The translations under genes were made by a program, and so were the position numbers. A DNA stretch of 64,000 nucleotides, taken from assembly GCF_963665355.1 (NCBI RefSeq), contig NZ_OY762229.1, positions 3,224,001 through 3,288,000 on the forward strand, given 5' to 3'. This document shows positions 1 to 9,426 of the stretch, in pieces; position 1 is the first letter of the stretch, and each line of letters begins with the position of its first letter. The stretch comes from an uncultured Desulfobacter sp. (lineage in GTDB: Bacteria; Desulfobacterota; Desulfobacteria; Desulfobacterales; Desulfobacteraceae). The notes below the pieces were generated by a model that searched no databases, was not told the DNA's origin, and saw only the letters and a program-made list of their open reading frames with translations.

Positions 1-204
1 ATATTTTGACAAAATCTGCTTCACATCCACATGGGATTAAGGTCAGATTAGAAAGTGGTTTTATATTAAAGTACCAATAAGCTGCTGAGTTACTTTCATG
101 TTTTGTTGTGGGGTGGGCCTGGGTGTTGAGAGACCAGGTCGGCCCATGGCCGTTAGTCGGAAGAGTTGTGCTTATTCACGATCAAACCCATCGGTGACAA
201 AATA

Positions 205-1827
205 ATGAGTATTAGAAACCGAATTCTTGTTTTTGCGGTATTGGTCACGGCCATACCGTCTTTCTCCATGGGGCTTTTGCTCCAAAATATGCTGCAAACC
301 ACGTTGGAGGAAAAGGTTAAGCAAAAGTTCACCGACTCTGCGCAGATCATGGAACAGGAAATTTCCCTATGGCTTAAAAAGCGGGTTTATGATCTGACAG
401 TATTCTCTAACACGTCAATTGTATCGGAAAACGTTGCTGCTTATCTTAAAACAACGGAAAAAAGGGCAGATGACAGTAAAAAAAAGCTCCAAAATATCAA
501 AATACTTGAAACCTATCTGAGTACACTGCAGCATCAATTCAAATATTATGTCCGTATTTTTGTTCTTTCCAGGACCGGCTCTGTTATCACCGTCTCTGAA
601 AGTGGCGGCCGTGACCGGCCCTTTCCCTTTCCTGATGATTACGCCGAGCAGATTTCAGACAGGCAATGGTTTAAAGGAAATGCATATATTGATTCAAGAG
701 ATAAGTCTCCCCTTATCCTCATCGGTGTTCCCCTTTTTCTGGATCAGCTTTATGAATATGAAACATTGCTGGCGATTGAAGTCAGACTCACGGGATTACT
801 GCCGTTATTGGATCCGGTGAAATTTGGAGACTCTGGTGACTGGACCTATGAATCCCTTATAGATATAAAAACAGGTCAGCACTTTCTGTACGGCAGGGAG
901 GCCAAAAAAGTCCTCAATGGGATACATCTGGCTCCGTCTGGTGAGAGGCAAAAGCTTCATGAATATACCAACGGCATGGGTGAGCACTTAATGGGGCTGG
1001 TTGTCCCGTTTCCCGAACTGGGATGGGGGCTTTTTATTGCGGGAAATTATGAAAAGGCTTTTTCCGGACTGATTCATGCCCGCCATCGGAATATTATTAT
1101 TATCTGCTGTTTTAGTGTTATTATGGGTATTGTGGCGTATTTGCTGACCCGGCAGATTATAGTGCCACTGTCGGCTCTGACCAGGGGGGCTGAAAGGGTG
1201 GCCAAAGGTGATCTGGATGTCCAGCTTCCCGTACGTCGCAACGATGAGATTGGGTTTGCAACCACCGTTTTCAATGAAATGGTGGCCAAACTAAAGCTCA
1301 GCCAGACAGAATTGGAGCAGCTGGCGACAACTGATCCCCTGACGGGGTTGAATAACAGAAAACGGGTGATGAGTATCCTGCGCGATCACTATGAGTATTA
1401 CCGTCGGTTTGAAACAGAGTTTTCCGTATTGATGCTCGACGTGGATCATTTTAAAGATGTTAACGATACATACGGACACCAGGCCGGGGATACGGTGTTA
1501 AAACAGGTGGCGGAACTTTTTAATGAAAATTTGCGTAATGTCGACTCTGCCGGTCGCTACGGCGGAGAAGAATTTCTCGTAATCCTTGCAGAGTCCGGGG
1601 CGGATGAGTCCATCCAGGCGGCAGAGCGTATCAGGAAAGCCGTTGCAAGCCATACATTTATCCATGAAGATCAGGAGATCCAGGTCCACATTTCCGTTGG
1701 TATAGGCAGAATTCAGAAACAGGACAGGGATGAACAAAAAGTCGTCAACCGAGCCGATATGGCACTCTATCGTGCCAAGAATGAGGGACGAAATCGGGTT
1801 GTTTACCAGGCTACTGACGACGAATAA
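205..1827 (+). CDS. Membrane-bound diguanylate cyclase (Cache-HAMP-GGDEF)
   Basis: Probably makes cyclic di-GMP from two GTP in response to a periplasmic signal. The 540-residue protein has an N-terminal membrane helix (about residues 5-27), a periplasmic Cache-like sensor region to about 290, a second helix (about 295-320), a HAMP linker containing VPLSALTRGAERVAKGDL, and a C-terminal GGDEF domain. The active site reads GGEEF. An RxxD inhibitory site (RNVD) lies exactly five residues before it, so product feedback is expected. The ATG at 205 is preferred over an in-frame one at 166 because GGTGA stands 7 nt upstream and translation then starts directly with a signal-anchor. The ligand of the sensor cannot be read from sequence. 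It is convergent with the next gene. Confidence 0.93.
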   Translation: MSIRNRILVFAVLVTAIPSFSMGLLLQNMLQTTLEEKVKQKFTDSAQIMEQEISLWLKKRVYDLTVFSNTSIVSENVAAYLKTTEKRADDSKKKLQNIKILETYLSTLQHQFKYYVRIFVLSRTGSVITVSESGGRDRPFPFPDDYAEQISDRQWFKGNAYIDSRDKSPLILIGVPLFLDQLYEYETLLAIEVRLTGLLPLLDPVKFGDSGDWTYESLIDIKTGQHFLYGREAKKVLNGIHLAPSGERQKLHEYTNGMGEHLMGLVVPFPELGWGLFIAGNYEKAFSGLIHARHRNIIIICCFSVIMGIVAYLLTRQIIVPLSALTRGAERVAKGDLDVQLPVRRNDEIGFATTVFNEMVAKLKLSQTELEQLATTDPLTGLNNRKRVMSILRDHYEYYRRFETEFSVLMLDVDHFKDVNDTYGHQAGDTVLKQVAELFNENLRNVDSAGRYGGEEFLVILAESGADESIQAAERIRKAVASHTFIHEDQEIQVHISVGIGRIQKQDRDEQKVVNRADMALYRAKNEGRNRVVYQATDDE

Positions 1828-1838
1828 ATTGATGTGGA

Positions 1839-1862
1839 AGGGCTGGGAAATATGCCAGCCCT
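1839..1862. terminator. Hairpin between convergent genes
   Basis: An 8-bp perfect stem AGGGCTGG / CCAGCCCT closes an 8-nt loop and sits exactly between the stops of the cyclase gene and the convergent lipoprotein gene. No strong T tract follows on either strand, so bidirectional terminator function is plausible but not certain. Confidence 0.5.
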
Positions 1863-2710
1863 CAATAAAGAAGAGATAGATGGATCCATCCGGTCTCGTC
1901 AGTATCTGCTAATTTGACTTTCACCCAATTCTGTTTATAGCCGACAGCAATAACTCTGCGTCCCTCCTGGAGCACTTTTTTGACCTCCGCTTTTATAGAC
2001 GGGCCTTCCCTAAGATTCCCGGTTGTAAACAATTTCATCTCCAAAGGCGTGGAAAAAAAAAATTGCTTTTCCACCGGATCGGCGGTGCTGCTATCTTCAC
2101 TGATATCAATGCCTTTTGCCTGCTCCATCGCTTCTCTGGACAAGTAGGACGCACTTTCATAGTTTCCTTCTGCCAGTTCCTGTTGACTTTCGTTAAGTTT
2201 TTTTAATGCTCTTTTCCTGACAATTTTCTGCAGCTCATTCAAAGGTTTTTGTTCAACAGTGCTGATGACGGCCGTTGCCTCGGCGATAAGGGTGGCCGCT
2301 TCCAGTTTGCTGCCTGGGGTCGCCAGTTTAGCCTTGCTTTGCGAGAGTTCTTTAATCAGTTTTTCGTTGGCCTGCCAGCAGGTGTCGGTTTCCTTATGTC
2401 TCATGAGCAATGTTTGTTGTAGTTTTTTTGAGAGTAATTTTTGTTCAGCCAGCTTGCTGGTCAGTTCCGCATTCTCTTTTTCTAACTGGCGGATTTTCGA
2501 ATCACAGACTTGGCAGTTCCGTGAATCATTGACGACCGTATCTTTTTTCTCTATCTCTACTTGGCAGCTCTGAGAACCATTGACGGCTGTTGTGCGTTTT
2601 CCCAATGTACAGGATGAAAGAAAAAGAAGTGCCAACAGACCGACGGCCAACCTTGTAATATATTGGGACTGTATGCCCTTACTGCCGGGGGTGAATGTCT
2701 TTTGAGCCAT
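1862..2710 (-). CDS. Lipoprotein with coiled coil and C-terminal SH3-like domain
   Basis: Predicted lipoprotein of 282 residues. The signal sequence ends in a lipobox LSSC (Cys near residue 34). A Gln/Lys/Glu-rich coiled-coil region follows (about 65-125), then a helical segment. The last roughly 60 residues resemble a bacterial SH3 (SH3b) domain, with the pattern NLREGPS, VGYKQNWVKVKL and GWIHLSLLY. Such domains often bind peptidoglycan or peptides, so a cell-envelope role is likely. The precise function is unknown. The gene is monocistronic and convergent with the diguanylate cyclase gene. Confidence 0.8.
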   Translation of the reverse strand: MAQKTFTPGSKGIQSQYITRLAVGLLALLFLSSCTLGKRTTAVNGSQSCQVEIEKKDTVVNDSRNCQVCDSKIRQLEKENAELTSKLAEQKLLSKKLQQTLLMRHKETDTCWQANEKLIKELSQSKAKLATPGSKLEAATLIAEATAVISTVEQKPLNELQKIVRKRALKKLNESQQELAEGNYESASYLSREAMEQAKGIDISEDSSTADPVEKQFFFSTPLEMKLFTTGNLREGPSIKAEVKKVLQEGRRVIAVGYKQNWVKVKLADTDETGWIHLSLLY

Positions 2711-2898
2711 ATGCTTGTTGTGATTCCGTCATTTGATATAGATTAACCTGCTTAATACATTGAATCATCACGTATCGTAGGATAAGAGATTGCTTCTTGT
2801 CAACAAAAGGCCACAAGATGGTTAACACGGATTGCTGAACGACAAGCCAAATCTTTTCGCTCATTGGCGTTTCCTGTGAAAAAACGGCTGAACGATAA

Positions 2899-2972
2899 GA
2901 GCCGGATGAGTCGAGAGATTCACGTGCGGTTCTGAGAGAGCCTGAAGGGTAGATTTCTTTGGGCTACTCGCC
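2899..2972 (+). mobile_element. Group II intron remnant: domains V and VI only
   Basis: Domain V: GAGCCG (2899-2904) pairs with CGGTTC (2927-2932). An upper stem GAGTC / GATTC is capped by a GAGA tetraloop, and the catalytic AGC triad is present at 2900-2902. Domain VI follows: GAG and AGCC on the 5' side pair with GGCT and CTC on the 3' side, leaving A2966 bulged as the expected branch-point adenosine. No reverse transcriptase/maturase reading frame or domains I-IV lie upstream, where a lipoprotein gene occupies the other strand. This is therefore the 3' scar of a decayed or truncated intron. The rest of the 2711-3088 gap shows no credible gene. Confidence 0.72.
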
Positions 2973-3088
2973 TGGGATGGCTTCCCCCTCCACCAGTGAT
3001 GGGGAGTCCTAATAAAATTTATCCCATCCTTATAAAAATTAAATTCTACAAAAATAACCTTATTGTTATTCACATAAGGAAATCGCTG

Positions 3089-4294
3089 TTATTCATGGCG
3101 CAAAGCATCAATGGGGTCCATGCGGGCGGCCTTTAAGGCGGGGAAATACCCGAATACCACGCCCACTGCCGCAGAGAAGAAAAATGCAATGATGATAATG
3201 GATACATCGGGGGCAAAGGGAATCGCCAGCATTTTTGTGGCGCCAAATGATGCGGCCAGGGCCAGGATAATGCCGAAAATGCCTCCAAATGAGGAGAGAA
3301 CCACCGCTTCCACTAAAAACTGCAGCAGCACTTCATGTTCATAGGCACCGATGGCCAAACGGATACCGATTTCCCGGGTGCGCTCGGTTACGGACACCAG
3401 CATGATGTTCATGATACCGATACCCCCGACCAGAAGGCTTACTGCGGCCACCGCACCGAGAAGGGCTGTCATGGTCTTGGTGGTGGAGGTGAGCATGGTG
3501 GCCAGCTCCTTGGTATCCATGATTCTGAAGTTGTCCTCTTCATTGTCGGAAAGGTGCCTGCGTTTTCTTAAAAGTGCATGAATGGCGGTTGACGCCGTGG
3601 TTGTGGAGGCCCCATCCTTAACCGCCACCTGGATAAAAGGGATATCCTTGTTGCCGGAAAAACGGCGTTGGACCGCTTTCATGGGCATGATCACACAGTC
3701 ATCCTGGTCCCGGCCCATGGAGGAGTTTCCCTTGGCCTCCAAAAGGCCCACGATCTGACATGATACCGAACCCAGACGCAGTTTGCGGCCCACAGGATCC
3801 TCGTCGCCGAACAGGTTTTCCCTGATGGTGTCCCCCACCACACATACCGTACGCCCGGCGCTGATTTCATTTTCGGAGAAGGTTCGTCCGGTTTTAATGG
3901 TCCAGTTGCGCACCTGAAAAAAATCGTTGGTGGTGCCGGTAACGGCTGTACTCCAGTTTTGGTTGCCCACCACGGCCACGGCGGATGCGGATACGGCCGG
4001 AGCGACACCTGCCAGGTCAGTGATCTGCTGTTCAATGGCCTGGACATCCTGAACGGAAAAACTGGGGGCTCCTGAGGCCCCGCCGGGTCCGTGACGCTGG
4101 CCCGGATTGATGAGCAATACATTGGTGCCCATGGCGGCAATCTGCCGGGTGACCTGGGCTGTGGTACCGTTGCCGATGGTCACAAGCGTGATGACGGCAG
4201 CAACACCGATGATGATGCCTAAAATGGTGAGCACCGAGCGCATGACATTGCGGCGGATGCCCCGCAAAGCCAGGATAAATGTGTTCCAGATCAT
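3089..4294 (-). CDS. MacB/FtsX-family ABC transporter permease
   Basis: Permease subunit of an export ABC transporter, 401 residues. It has one N-terminal membrane helix (about 15-40, containing RSVLTILGIIIGVAAVI), a large periplasmic MacB-type core domain (about 45-270) and three C-terminal helices in the FtsX domain, including the conserved VSERTREIGIRLAIGA segment. E. coli MacB fuses this module to its ATPase; here they are separate genes overlapping by 4 nt (ATGA), as in YknYZ-type systems. It is the last gene of a four-gene minus-strand operon with an adaptor and an outer-membrane channel, so it should drive efflux through a tripartite assembly. The substrate (macrolide, peptide, lipid or siderophore) is not determinable. 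Confidence 0.92.
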   Translation of the reverse strand: MIWNTFILALRGIRRNVMRSVLTILGIIIGVAAVITLVTIGNGTTAQVTRQIAAMGTNVLLINPGQRHGPGGASGAPSFSVQDVQAIEQQITDLAGVAPAVSASAVAVVGNQNWSTAVTGTTNDFFQVRNWTIKTGRTFSENEISAGRTVCVVGDTIRENLFGDEDPVGRKLRLGSVSCQIVGLLEAKGNSSMGRDQDDCVIMPMKAVQRRFSGNKDIPFIQVAVKDGASTTTASTAIHALLRKRRHLSDNEEDNFRIMDTKELATMLTSTTKTMTALLGAVAAVSLLVGGIGIMNIMLVSVTERTREIGIRLAIGAYEHEVLLQFLVEAVVLSSFGGIFGIILALAASFGATKMLAIPFAPDVSIIIIAFFFSAAVGVVFGYFPALKAARMDPIDALRHE

Positions 4295-5022
4295 CGGTCC
4301 TGGCCTCCTTTGACTACCGGGGCATGCCCGTTTTCTACGTCTGCCACCTGGCCGTCCACAAAGTGAATGATCCGATCCGAGTATGCCGCCATATCTGATT
4401 CATGGGTGACCATGACCACTGTGATTTTTTGTTCCTGGTTCAACTGTTTTAAAAGTTCCATGATTTCGTGGCTTCTGGCCATATCCAGGTTGCCCGTGGG
4501 TTCGTCGGCAAATAATACCGAAGGGGTGGTGGCAATGGCCCGGGCAATGGCCACCCGCTGCTGTTGTCCTCCGGAGAGCTCACCCGGGGTGTGACCTTCG
4601 CGCCCTGCAAGCCCCACCTGGTCCAGGGCCCTGCGGGCCAGGTCTTTGCGTTTTTTGGGGGGCATGCCCCGGTACACCAGTGGCAGCTCAACATTTTCCA
4701 GGGCTGTGGTCCGGTTCAGCAGGTTAAACCCCTGAAATACAAAGCCCAGGTAAAACCTTCGCAGGGTCGCCAGCTGTTTGCGGCTCATATGGCTGACCTC
4801 CACTCCGCCAAATTTATACTGGCCGGATGTGGGGGTGTCCAGGCAACCCAGGATGTTCATGCAGGTGGATTTGCCCGATCCTGACGGCCCCATCACCGAA
4901 ATAAATTCCCCGGACTCAATGGACAGATCAATGCCGCGCAATGCAAAGATTCGGGCTTCGTTGCTGCCATATGCTTTGGTGACCCGGGTCAGGGAAATCA
5001 GAGGGCGTTCTTTGTCAGCCAT
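4291..5022 (-). CDS. MacB/LolD-type ABC transporter ATPase
   Basis: Nucleotide-binding subunit of the efflux pump, 243 residues. It shows Walker A GPSGSGKST, the signature LSGGQQQRVAIARA and Walker B VLFADEPTGNLD, followed by the H-loop region VMVTHESD. The start at 5022 (MADKERP) is chosen over an in-frame ATG at 5055. The upstream adaptor gene stops at 5027, and the LolD/MacB family begins just before the LTRVTKAYG strand. Its stop overlaps the permease start (ATGA), indicating translational coupling. Confidence 0.93.
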   Translation of the reverse strand: MADKERPLISLTRVTKAYGSNEARIFALRGIDLSIESGEFISVMGPSGSGKSTCMNILGCLDTPTSGQYKFGGVEVSHMSRKQLATLRRFYLGFVFQGFNLLNRTTALENVELPLVYRGMPPKKRKDLARRALDQVGLAGREGHTPGELSGGQQQRVAIARAIATTPSVLFADEPTGNLDMARSHEIMELLKQLNQEQKITVVMVTHESDMAAYSDRIIHFVDGQVADVENGHAPVVKGGQDR

Positions 5023-5026
5023 GGTG

Positions 5027-6328
5027 TTATTTACTCTTTGTGGTTGCAGAAACAATAACCTGGGTGTCCTTGGTGATCTCCCCTTGCAGAATCTGGGTAT
5101 TAATGCCGTCGCTTAAACCCGCCTTGACAGGCACAGGTTTTGGCCGTTTGTTTTCATCCAGAATCCATAGTCTCTCATGCTCCTGACCACCGGTGATGGT
5201 GACATGTTTGGCCGCCCGGTCGCCGCGCCGGGGCGGGCCCGGCATGAACATCCTTAACAGCGATGGTTTGCTGCTGTTTTCCTGGGGTTTGGACATTGAG
5301 AATCTAAGGGCTGCATTGGGAACACACAATACCTGGTCGGCCTGCTGAACAATAATGTCTGCCGTGGCGGTCATGCCCGGACGCAAAGCCAGGTCACTGT
5401 TGTCACAGGTCATGATGGTTTCATAGGTGACCACCCCGTCCGTGGTGGTGGCATTAAACCGGACCTGCTGGATTTTTGCGGTAAATTTGCGTTTGGGGTA
5501 GGCGTCCACGGTAAAATGGGCGTCAAGTCCTTCCTTCACCATGCCAATGTCTGCTTCGTCAACATCCACGTTCAGCTTCATTTTGGTTAAATCTTCGGCC
5601 AGGGTGAACAGCACCGGGGCTTCAAAGGAGGCGGCCACGGTGGAACCTTTCTCAATGTCCCGGGTCAGGACCACACCATTCACAGGAGAGATAATATCCG
5701 CCTTGGACAACTCGGTTAATGTGCTGTCCAACGAGGCCTGGACTTCGGCCACGCTGGCTTCGGCCCTGGCCTGGTCGGCCAGAGCCCGGGTGTAGTTGGC
5801 CTGGGCTTCATCCATATCGGTCTGGGCAGGGACTTTGCCGCTGCTTAATTCCCATACTTTTTTCAGGTTTCTCAATTTCCGGTCTGTCTCTTCCACCGTG
5901 GCCTGGGCCTGGCGCACCGATGCCCGGGCCGATGCCAGGGACGCCTTGTTTTTGCGCACCTGGGCCTGCAGATCCGTGATATCCAGCCTGGCAAGGACCT
6001 GGCCTTCGGTGACCCGGTCGTTGTAATCCACAAAAACTGCCTGGATGGTGCCGGACAATTCACTGCCCACCTCCACCTCGTTGGTGGGTTCCACGGTGCC
6101 TGTGGCGGAAACCGTTACGTGGATATCGGCAACCTGGGCCGGCGATGTCTTAAAAGTGATGCCTGAATCCGGCCCAGAACCGCTTCCGGACGGCCCTTTG
6201 GGCAGCAGGAAAAAATATGCCCCGGCTGCTGCGATAAGCAGAATCAGCAAAATTATGAAAAAACGCTTTTTGCTTTTTCGGGGGGAGCTATTGTTTAGTG
6301 TGGCATTGATATCATCGGTTAAATCCAT
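5027..6328 (-). CDS. HlyD/MacA-family periplasmic adaptor
   Basis: Membrane-fusion protein of 433 residues linking the inner-membrane ABC pump to the outer-membrane channel. Near residues 20-45 there is one membrane anchor (FFIILLILLIAAAGAYFF). A barrel-sandwich half follows (SATGTVEPTNEVEVGSELSG), then a long alpha-hairpin rich in Ala/Gln/Glu (about 115-200) and beta-barrel domains. The start at 6328 is supported by CTGGAG 5 nt upstream; the longer in-frame ATG at 6424 would overlap the preceding gene by 80 nt. It sits between the channel gene and the ATPase gene. Confidence 0.92.
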   Translation of the reverse strand: MDLTDDINATLNNSSPRKSKKRFFIILLILLIAAAGAYFFLLPKGPSGSGSGPDSGITFKTSPAQVADIHVTVSATGTVEPTNEVEVGSELSGTIQAVFVDYNDRVTEGQVLARLDITDLQAQVRKNKASLASARASVRQAQATVEETDRKLRNLKKVWELSSGKVPAQTDMDEAQANYTRALADQARAEASVAEVQASLDSTLTELSKADIISPVNGVVLTRDIEKGSTVAASFEAPVLFTLAEDLTKMKLNVDVDEADIGMVKEGLDAHFTVDAYPKRKFTAKIQQVRFNATTTDGVVTYETIMTCDNSDLALRPGMTATADIIVQQADQVLCVPNAALRFSMSKPQENSSKPSLLRMFMPGPPRRGDRAAKHVTITGGQEHERLWILDENKRPKPVPVKAGLSDGINTQILQGEITKDTQVIVSATTKSK

Positions 6329-6344
6329 GGGAACTCCAGAGATG

Positions 6345-7850
6345 TTAAGGGGTTGGCTGTACTTCAGACGGGGTTTGTCCGTCCTTTGAGGCATCGGATC
6401 CGGCCAGGGGCCAGCCTCCGCCAAGGACCTTGTAAAGGGTGATCAGGTTGGATACGCAGGTGCCCTGGCTTGTGGCAAGGTCGCTTTGATAGGACAGCAC
6501 GGTCTGCTGGGATGTCAGTACCGTGGTGAAGTCAATAAGGCCGGATTCGTATTTCTTTTTAGCCAGGTCTTCGGCGATCAGGGCCTGTTGGGCGGCAATG
6601 GTCAGATGTTCCAACCGGGTCTGTTCTTTCACATAGGCCACCAGGGCGTTTTCTACTTCCTCCAGGGCCGACAGAACGGTGGATTCGTATTGGATCAGAG
6701 CCTGTTCCTGCAAGGCGTTCTGGACTTTGATGTTTTTCCGGATCGAGCCTGCGTCAAACAGGGTATGGGCCAGACCTGCGGCCAGGGACCGGGCCCAGTG
6801 GGACGGGTCCAGCGCATTGTCAATGAGGTCGGCAGGCGTTAAGGCGTCCACACCGATGGAACCGGAAAGGGTCAGTTTGGGATAAAGGTCTGCCGTGGCC
6901 ACCCCCACTTGGGCGGTCTGGGCAATGAGTTCGTACTCGGCTTCTCTGATATCGGGCCGTTGTCTCAGGATATCTGCGGGAAGCCCCACGGCAATGGTCG
7001 CCGGCAGTGCGGGTAAGGGCAGGGCTGGTGCCAGCGTTTCATCCAGGGTGCCGGGGGAAAGACCCGAGAGTACGGCCACCCGGTTCATGGCCTGGGAGAG
7101 GGTGGACTCAAGGGCCGGAATCTGGGCTTTGGCGTTCTCCAGGCTGTACCGGGCCTGGTGGACATCCAGTTCATCGGTGAGTCCTGCCTGGTTTTGCCAC
7201 TGGGTGAGCCGGAAGGATTCGGTCTGGGATTCAATGCTCTGCCGGACCACATTCAGACGGATCTGGGCTGTGCGTAAATCAATGTAACTTTCGGCAAGGT
7301 CTGCCACAAGGGTGACCAGGGCGTCCCGCAGCACCTCCTGCCTGGCGGAAAGGCTTGCATCCGCAGCTTCAATGGAGCGCTTGATCCGTCCGAACAGGTC
7401 GATTTCCCAGCTTGCATCCAGGCCTGCGCCATAGGATTTTGTGACTGTCCCTGTGCCGTCCTCATTGCTGGTGCCGGCCCAGGACGCCGAGCCCGAGGCA
7501 TTGATCGTGGGCAGTTTATCGGCCTCCTCAATACCCTTGAGCAGCCGGTACTGGCGAATGCGCGCCAGAGCCAGTTTCACATCCAGATTATTTTGAACCG
7601 CATGGGAGATCAGATTCGTAAGCACCGGATCATTGAGTACCGTCCACCACTGCACCGGCTGTTCAAAGCCGGCAGGTGTCCGGACCAAGCCATTTTGCAT
7701 GGGGGCATGCCAAAATCCTTTCGGGAAGAGGGCGGGCTGCTTGTAATTCGGTCCCACGGCTATGCAACCGGAAATAAGGGGCACAAAAAGGAAAATCAGA
7801 CAGACAGCCGGCAGGGGGGCGCCTGGCAGGAAAAAAAAGCGTTTTTTCAT
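6345..7850 (-). CDS. NodT/TolC-family outer membrane efflux lipoprotein
   Basis: Outer-membrane channel component, 501 residues. A lipoprotein signal ends in the lipobox LISGC (Cys near residue 29), followed by the family-typical segment AVGPNYKQP. Two repeated outer-membrane efflux modules follow, with long Ala-rich helices and the RQRPDIREAE motif characteristic of NodT-type channels. It is the first gene of the four-gene efflux operon, and the adaptor start lies 16 nt after its stop. The Pro/Ser-rich C-terminus is typical. Confidence 0.92.
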   Translation of the reverse strand: MKKRFFFLPGAPLPAVCLIFLFVPLISGCIAVGPNYKQPALFPKGFWHAPMQNGLVRTPAGFEQPVQWWTVLNDPVLTNLISHAVQNNLDVKLALARIRQYRLLKGIEEADKLPTINASGSASWAGTSNEDGTGTVTKSYGAGLDASWEIDLFGRIKRSIEAADASLSARQEVLRDALVTLVADLAESYIDLRTAQIRLNVVRQSIESQTESFRLTQWQNQAGLTDELDVHQARYSLENAKAQIPALESTLSQAMNRVAVLSGLSPGTLDETLAPALPLPALPATIAVGLPADILRQRPDIREAEYELIAQTAQVGVATADLYPKLTLSGSIGVDALTPADLIDNALDPSHWARSLAAGLAHTLFDAGSIRKNIKVQNALQEQALIQYESTVLSALEEVENALVAYVKEQTRLEHLTIAAQQALIAEDLAKKKYESGLIDFTTVLTSQQTVLSYQSDLATSQGTCVSNLITLYKVLGGGWPLAGSDASKDGQTPSEVQPTP

Positions 7851-8087
7851 GAACCAAATCCTTTGGCGTTGAAAGCGGCAAAATAAAGACAGGGACGCTT
7901 TCTGTTAAAGCGTTGTCAGTCTAATGGAGGCCGGGTATGTCGTCAATATGTTTTTGGCAGGATAGATCGCCATTGCTGCCTGATCCGGGTTCTGAAAAAA
8001 GAGTGGATGACAGGTCCCGGATCAGGGCGTGTTCTCCTGGAACGTCTGTGGGCTGCGGCCCAGGTGAACATGATCAAAAAGGTTGCC

Positions 8088-8960
8088 TCAATGTGAATCA
8101 GGGCAGGGTGTTCTGAGTTGATTATCAATTTGTAATGTCAGGGATGCCGATAATTTCATCTGCATATATTTATCTTTATCCTGCTCGGGGGCATCTGTTT
8201 TTACGGCATACCGGATAAACCATCTGCCCGGGTGTGGCAGGGGAATGGAAATCCGTGTGCCCTTTACGGTGGTATGGGGATAAAAGTTATCTTCGGCCAG
8301 GGTGGAATAACCCATGAAGGTGGCATCCCATGTCCCTTCTCCTGTGTAGGGTTTGCCGTCCATATAGACATCCATTTTCAGGGTATCTCCGGGTTTCAGG
8401 GTAAAAGGATCCTTGACAGGTACCAGTTCCAGGGGCAGCCCCAGAAAACCGGGGAACGATCCTTCAGCTTCCCCGCATTTGACATAGGCTTTTGCATATT
8501 GTTTGGCATAATAACTTGTGGTCACTTCCGATGCCCGGTCTTTGATTTTATCCATGGATTTTATGGCATGGCGTTGTTTGCCGTTTTTATCCTTGAACAC
8601 CGTGTAATACCCCGGCGTGGTTTCTGCAATCAGCCCCCAGATACCGGGTTTGTCATATTCTACCATATAAGAGTGAAGCCCTGTTTCATTCCGGATTTGA
8701 ATGGTCCGGGCGTTGCCGCCTGGTGGGATCACCTGGACCCTGTTCAGTTTTGAGCCCCGGATACCGTCTGCCACGGGTATGTAGTGGCCATAGCAGAAAA
8801 ATAGAGGAAAAGATTTTCCCGTGTCCGCCAGAAACCGGGTGGGCTGAATATACAGGGTGTGGCTGAATGCACTGGACGCCATAAAACATATCAGTGCCGT
8901 GGCCGGTAAAAGGATCAAGAGACGTGATAAACGAGAACGGTCGTTGGTGGGTGTGTTCAT
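8088..8960 (-). CDS. Exported DUF4198-like protein
   Basis: Periplasmic protein of 290 residues with a signal peptide ending near SSAFSHT. The mature start HTLYIQPTRF and the later segment KPGDTLKMDVYMDGKP resemble DUF4198 proteins. These are beta-rich exported proteins often encoded beside metal transport genes (family knowledge). Its start overlaps the stop of the Cys-rich FeoB-associated gene by 4 nt (ATGA), so it belongs to the feo-linked run. A role in periplasmic metal handling is inferred from neighbours only. Confidence 0.8.
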   Translation of the reverse strand: MNTPTNDRSRLSRLLILLPATALICFMASSAFSHTLYIQPTRFLADTGKSFPLFFCYGHYIPVADGIRGSKLNRVQVIPPGGNARTIQIRNETGLHSYMVEYDKPGIWGLIAETTPGYYTVFKDKNGKQRHAIKSMDKIKDRASEVTTSYYAKQYAKAYVKCGEAEGSFPGFLGLPLELVPVKDPFTLKPGDTLKMDVYMDGKPYTGEGTWDATFMGYSTLAEDNFYPHTTVKGTRISIPLPHPGRWFIRYAVKTDAPEQDKDKYMQMKLSASLTLQIDNQLRTPCPDSH

Positions 8961-9151
8961 TTATTTTTCCTTTGATTCGCTTGTCTGTTCCATGGATGAA
9001 AGGATGGTTTTGGGGTGTCGTTTTTACTGCTTTGGCATGCCCCACATCCGGAACATGTGGGGTTGTCGGAATTTTTTGTTTTTTTCCATTTCTGATACAG
9101 GTAAAGAACTGAACCACAAACGGCTAAAACAACAAGAATGTTTCCAATCAT
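8957..9151 (-). CDS. FeoB-associated Cys-rich membrane peptide
   Basis: A 64-residue protein with one N-terminal membrane helix (MIGNILVVLAVCGSVLYLY), a basic stop-transfer KWKKTK, and a cluster CSGCGAC. This is the usual build of the small FeoB-associated Cys-rich family encoded near feoB in anaerobes. The soluble tail may bind Fe(II) or a cluster near the FeoB pore; this is inferred. A strong AGGAG ribosome binding site precedes the start, and the stop overlaps the following DUF4198-like gene by 4 nt. Confidence 0.85.
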   Translation of the reverse strand: MIGNILVVLAVCGSVLYLYQKWKKTKNSDNPTCSGCGACQSSKNDTPKPSFHPWNRQANQRKNK

Positions 9152-9264
9152 TTTTTTCTCCTAATCACTGATGGTATCAGCCGGTAGTTGTCCTAGGTTT
9201 TGGGTTGTGCTGTTTATGTGGCGCAGAGTTGTTCCCATGGCAAACGACAGGTGGTGCGGGGGCA

Positions 9265-9341
9265 GTGCCGGGCCTGGGGCAAAAGGTGCTGTCCTAGGAG
9301 GATTGCAGCTGTTTTGGGGGAAGTTCTGAACGGCCCGGCAC
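9265..9341. repeat. 10-bp inverted repeat with long spacer
   Basis: GTGCCGGGCC (9265-9274) is perfectly complementary to GGCCCGGCAC (9332-9341), with a 57-nt spacer. It lies in the gap between the Cys-rich peptide gene and the upstream DUF4198-like gene. It could fold as a long hairpin in the transcript, for example as a processing or attenuation structure. There is no T tract to prove termination. Confidence 0.45.
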
Positions 9342-9384
9342 GTTAAACTGTTTGCTTGTTTTTAGATCTTCTGTTTCATGAGCA

Positions 9385-9426
9385 TTATTTCAACGCCCTT
9401 ATTTCAACGCCTTTATTTCAACGCCT
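9385..9426. repeat. Three tandem 14-bp repeats abutting a stop codon
   Basis: Three head-to-tail copies of TTATTTCAACGCCY lie at 9385-9398, 9399-9412 and 9413-9426. They run directly into TTATTTCA at 9427, which contains the stop codon of the minus-strand DUF4198-like gene. The array therefore looks like local duplication of the gene's 3' end. Each unit carries an in-frame-compatible TAA on the minus strand. Confidence 0.85.

Noticed and set aside
2861..3073. Minus-strand frame of 70 codons, possible maturase fragment
   Set aside because: It runs antisense through the intron domain V/VI remnant; the sequence has no reverse transcriptase or maturase motif.
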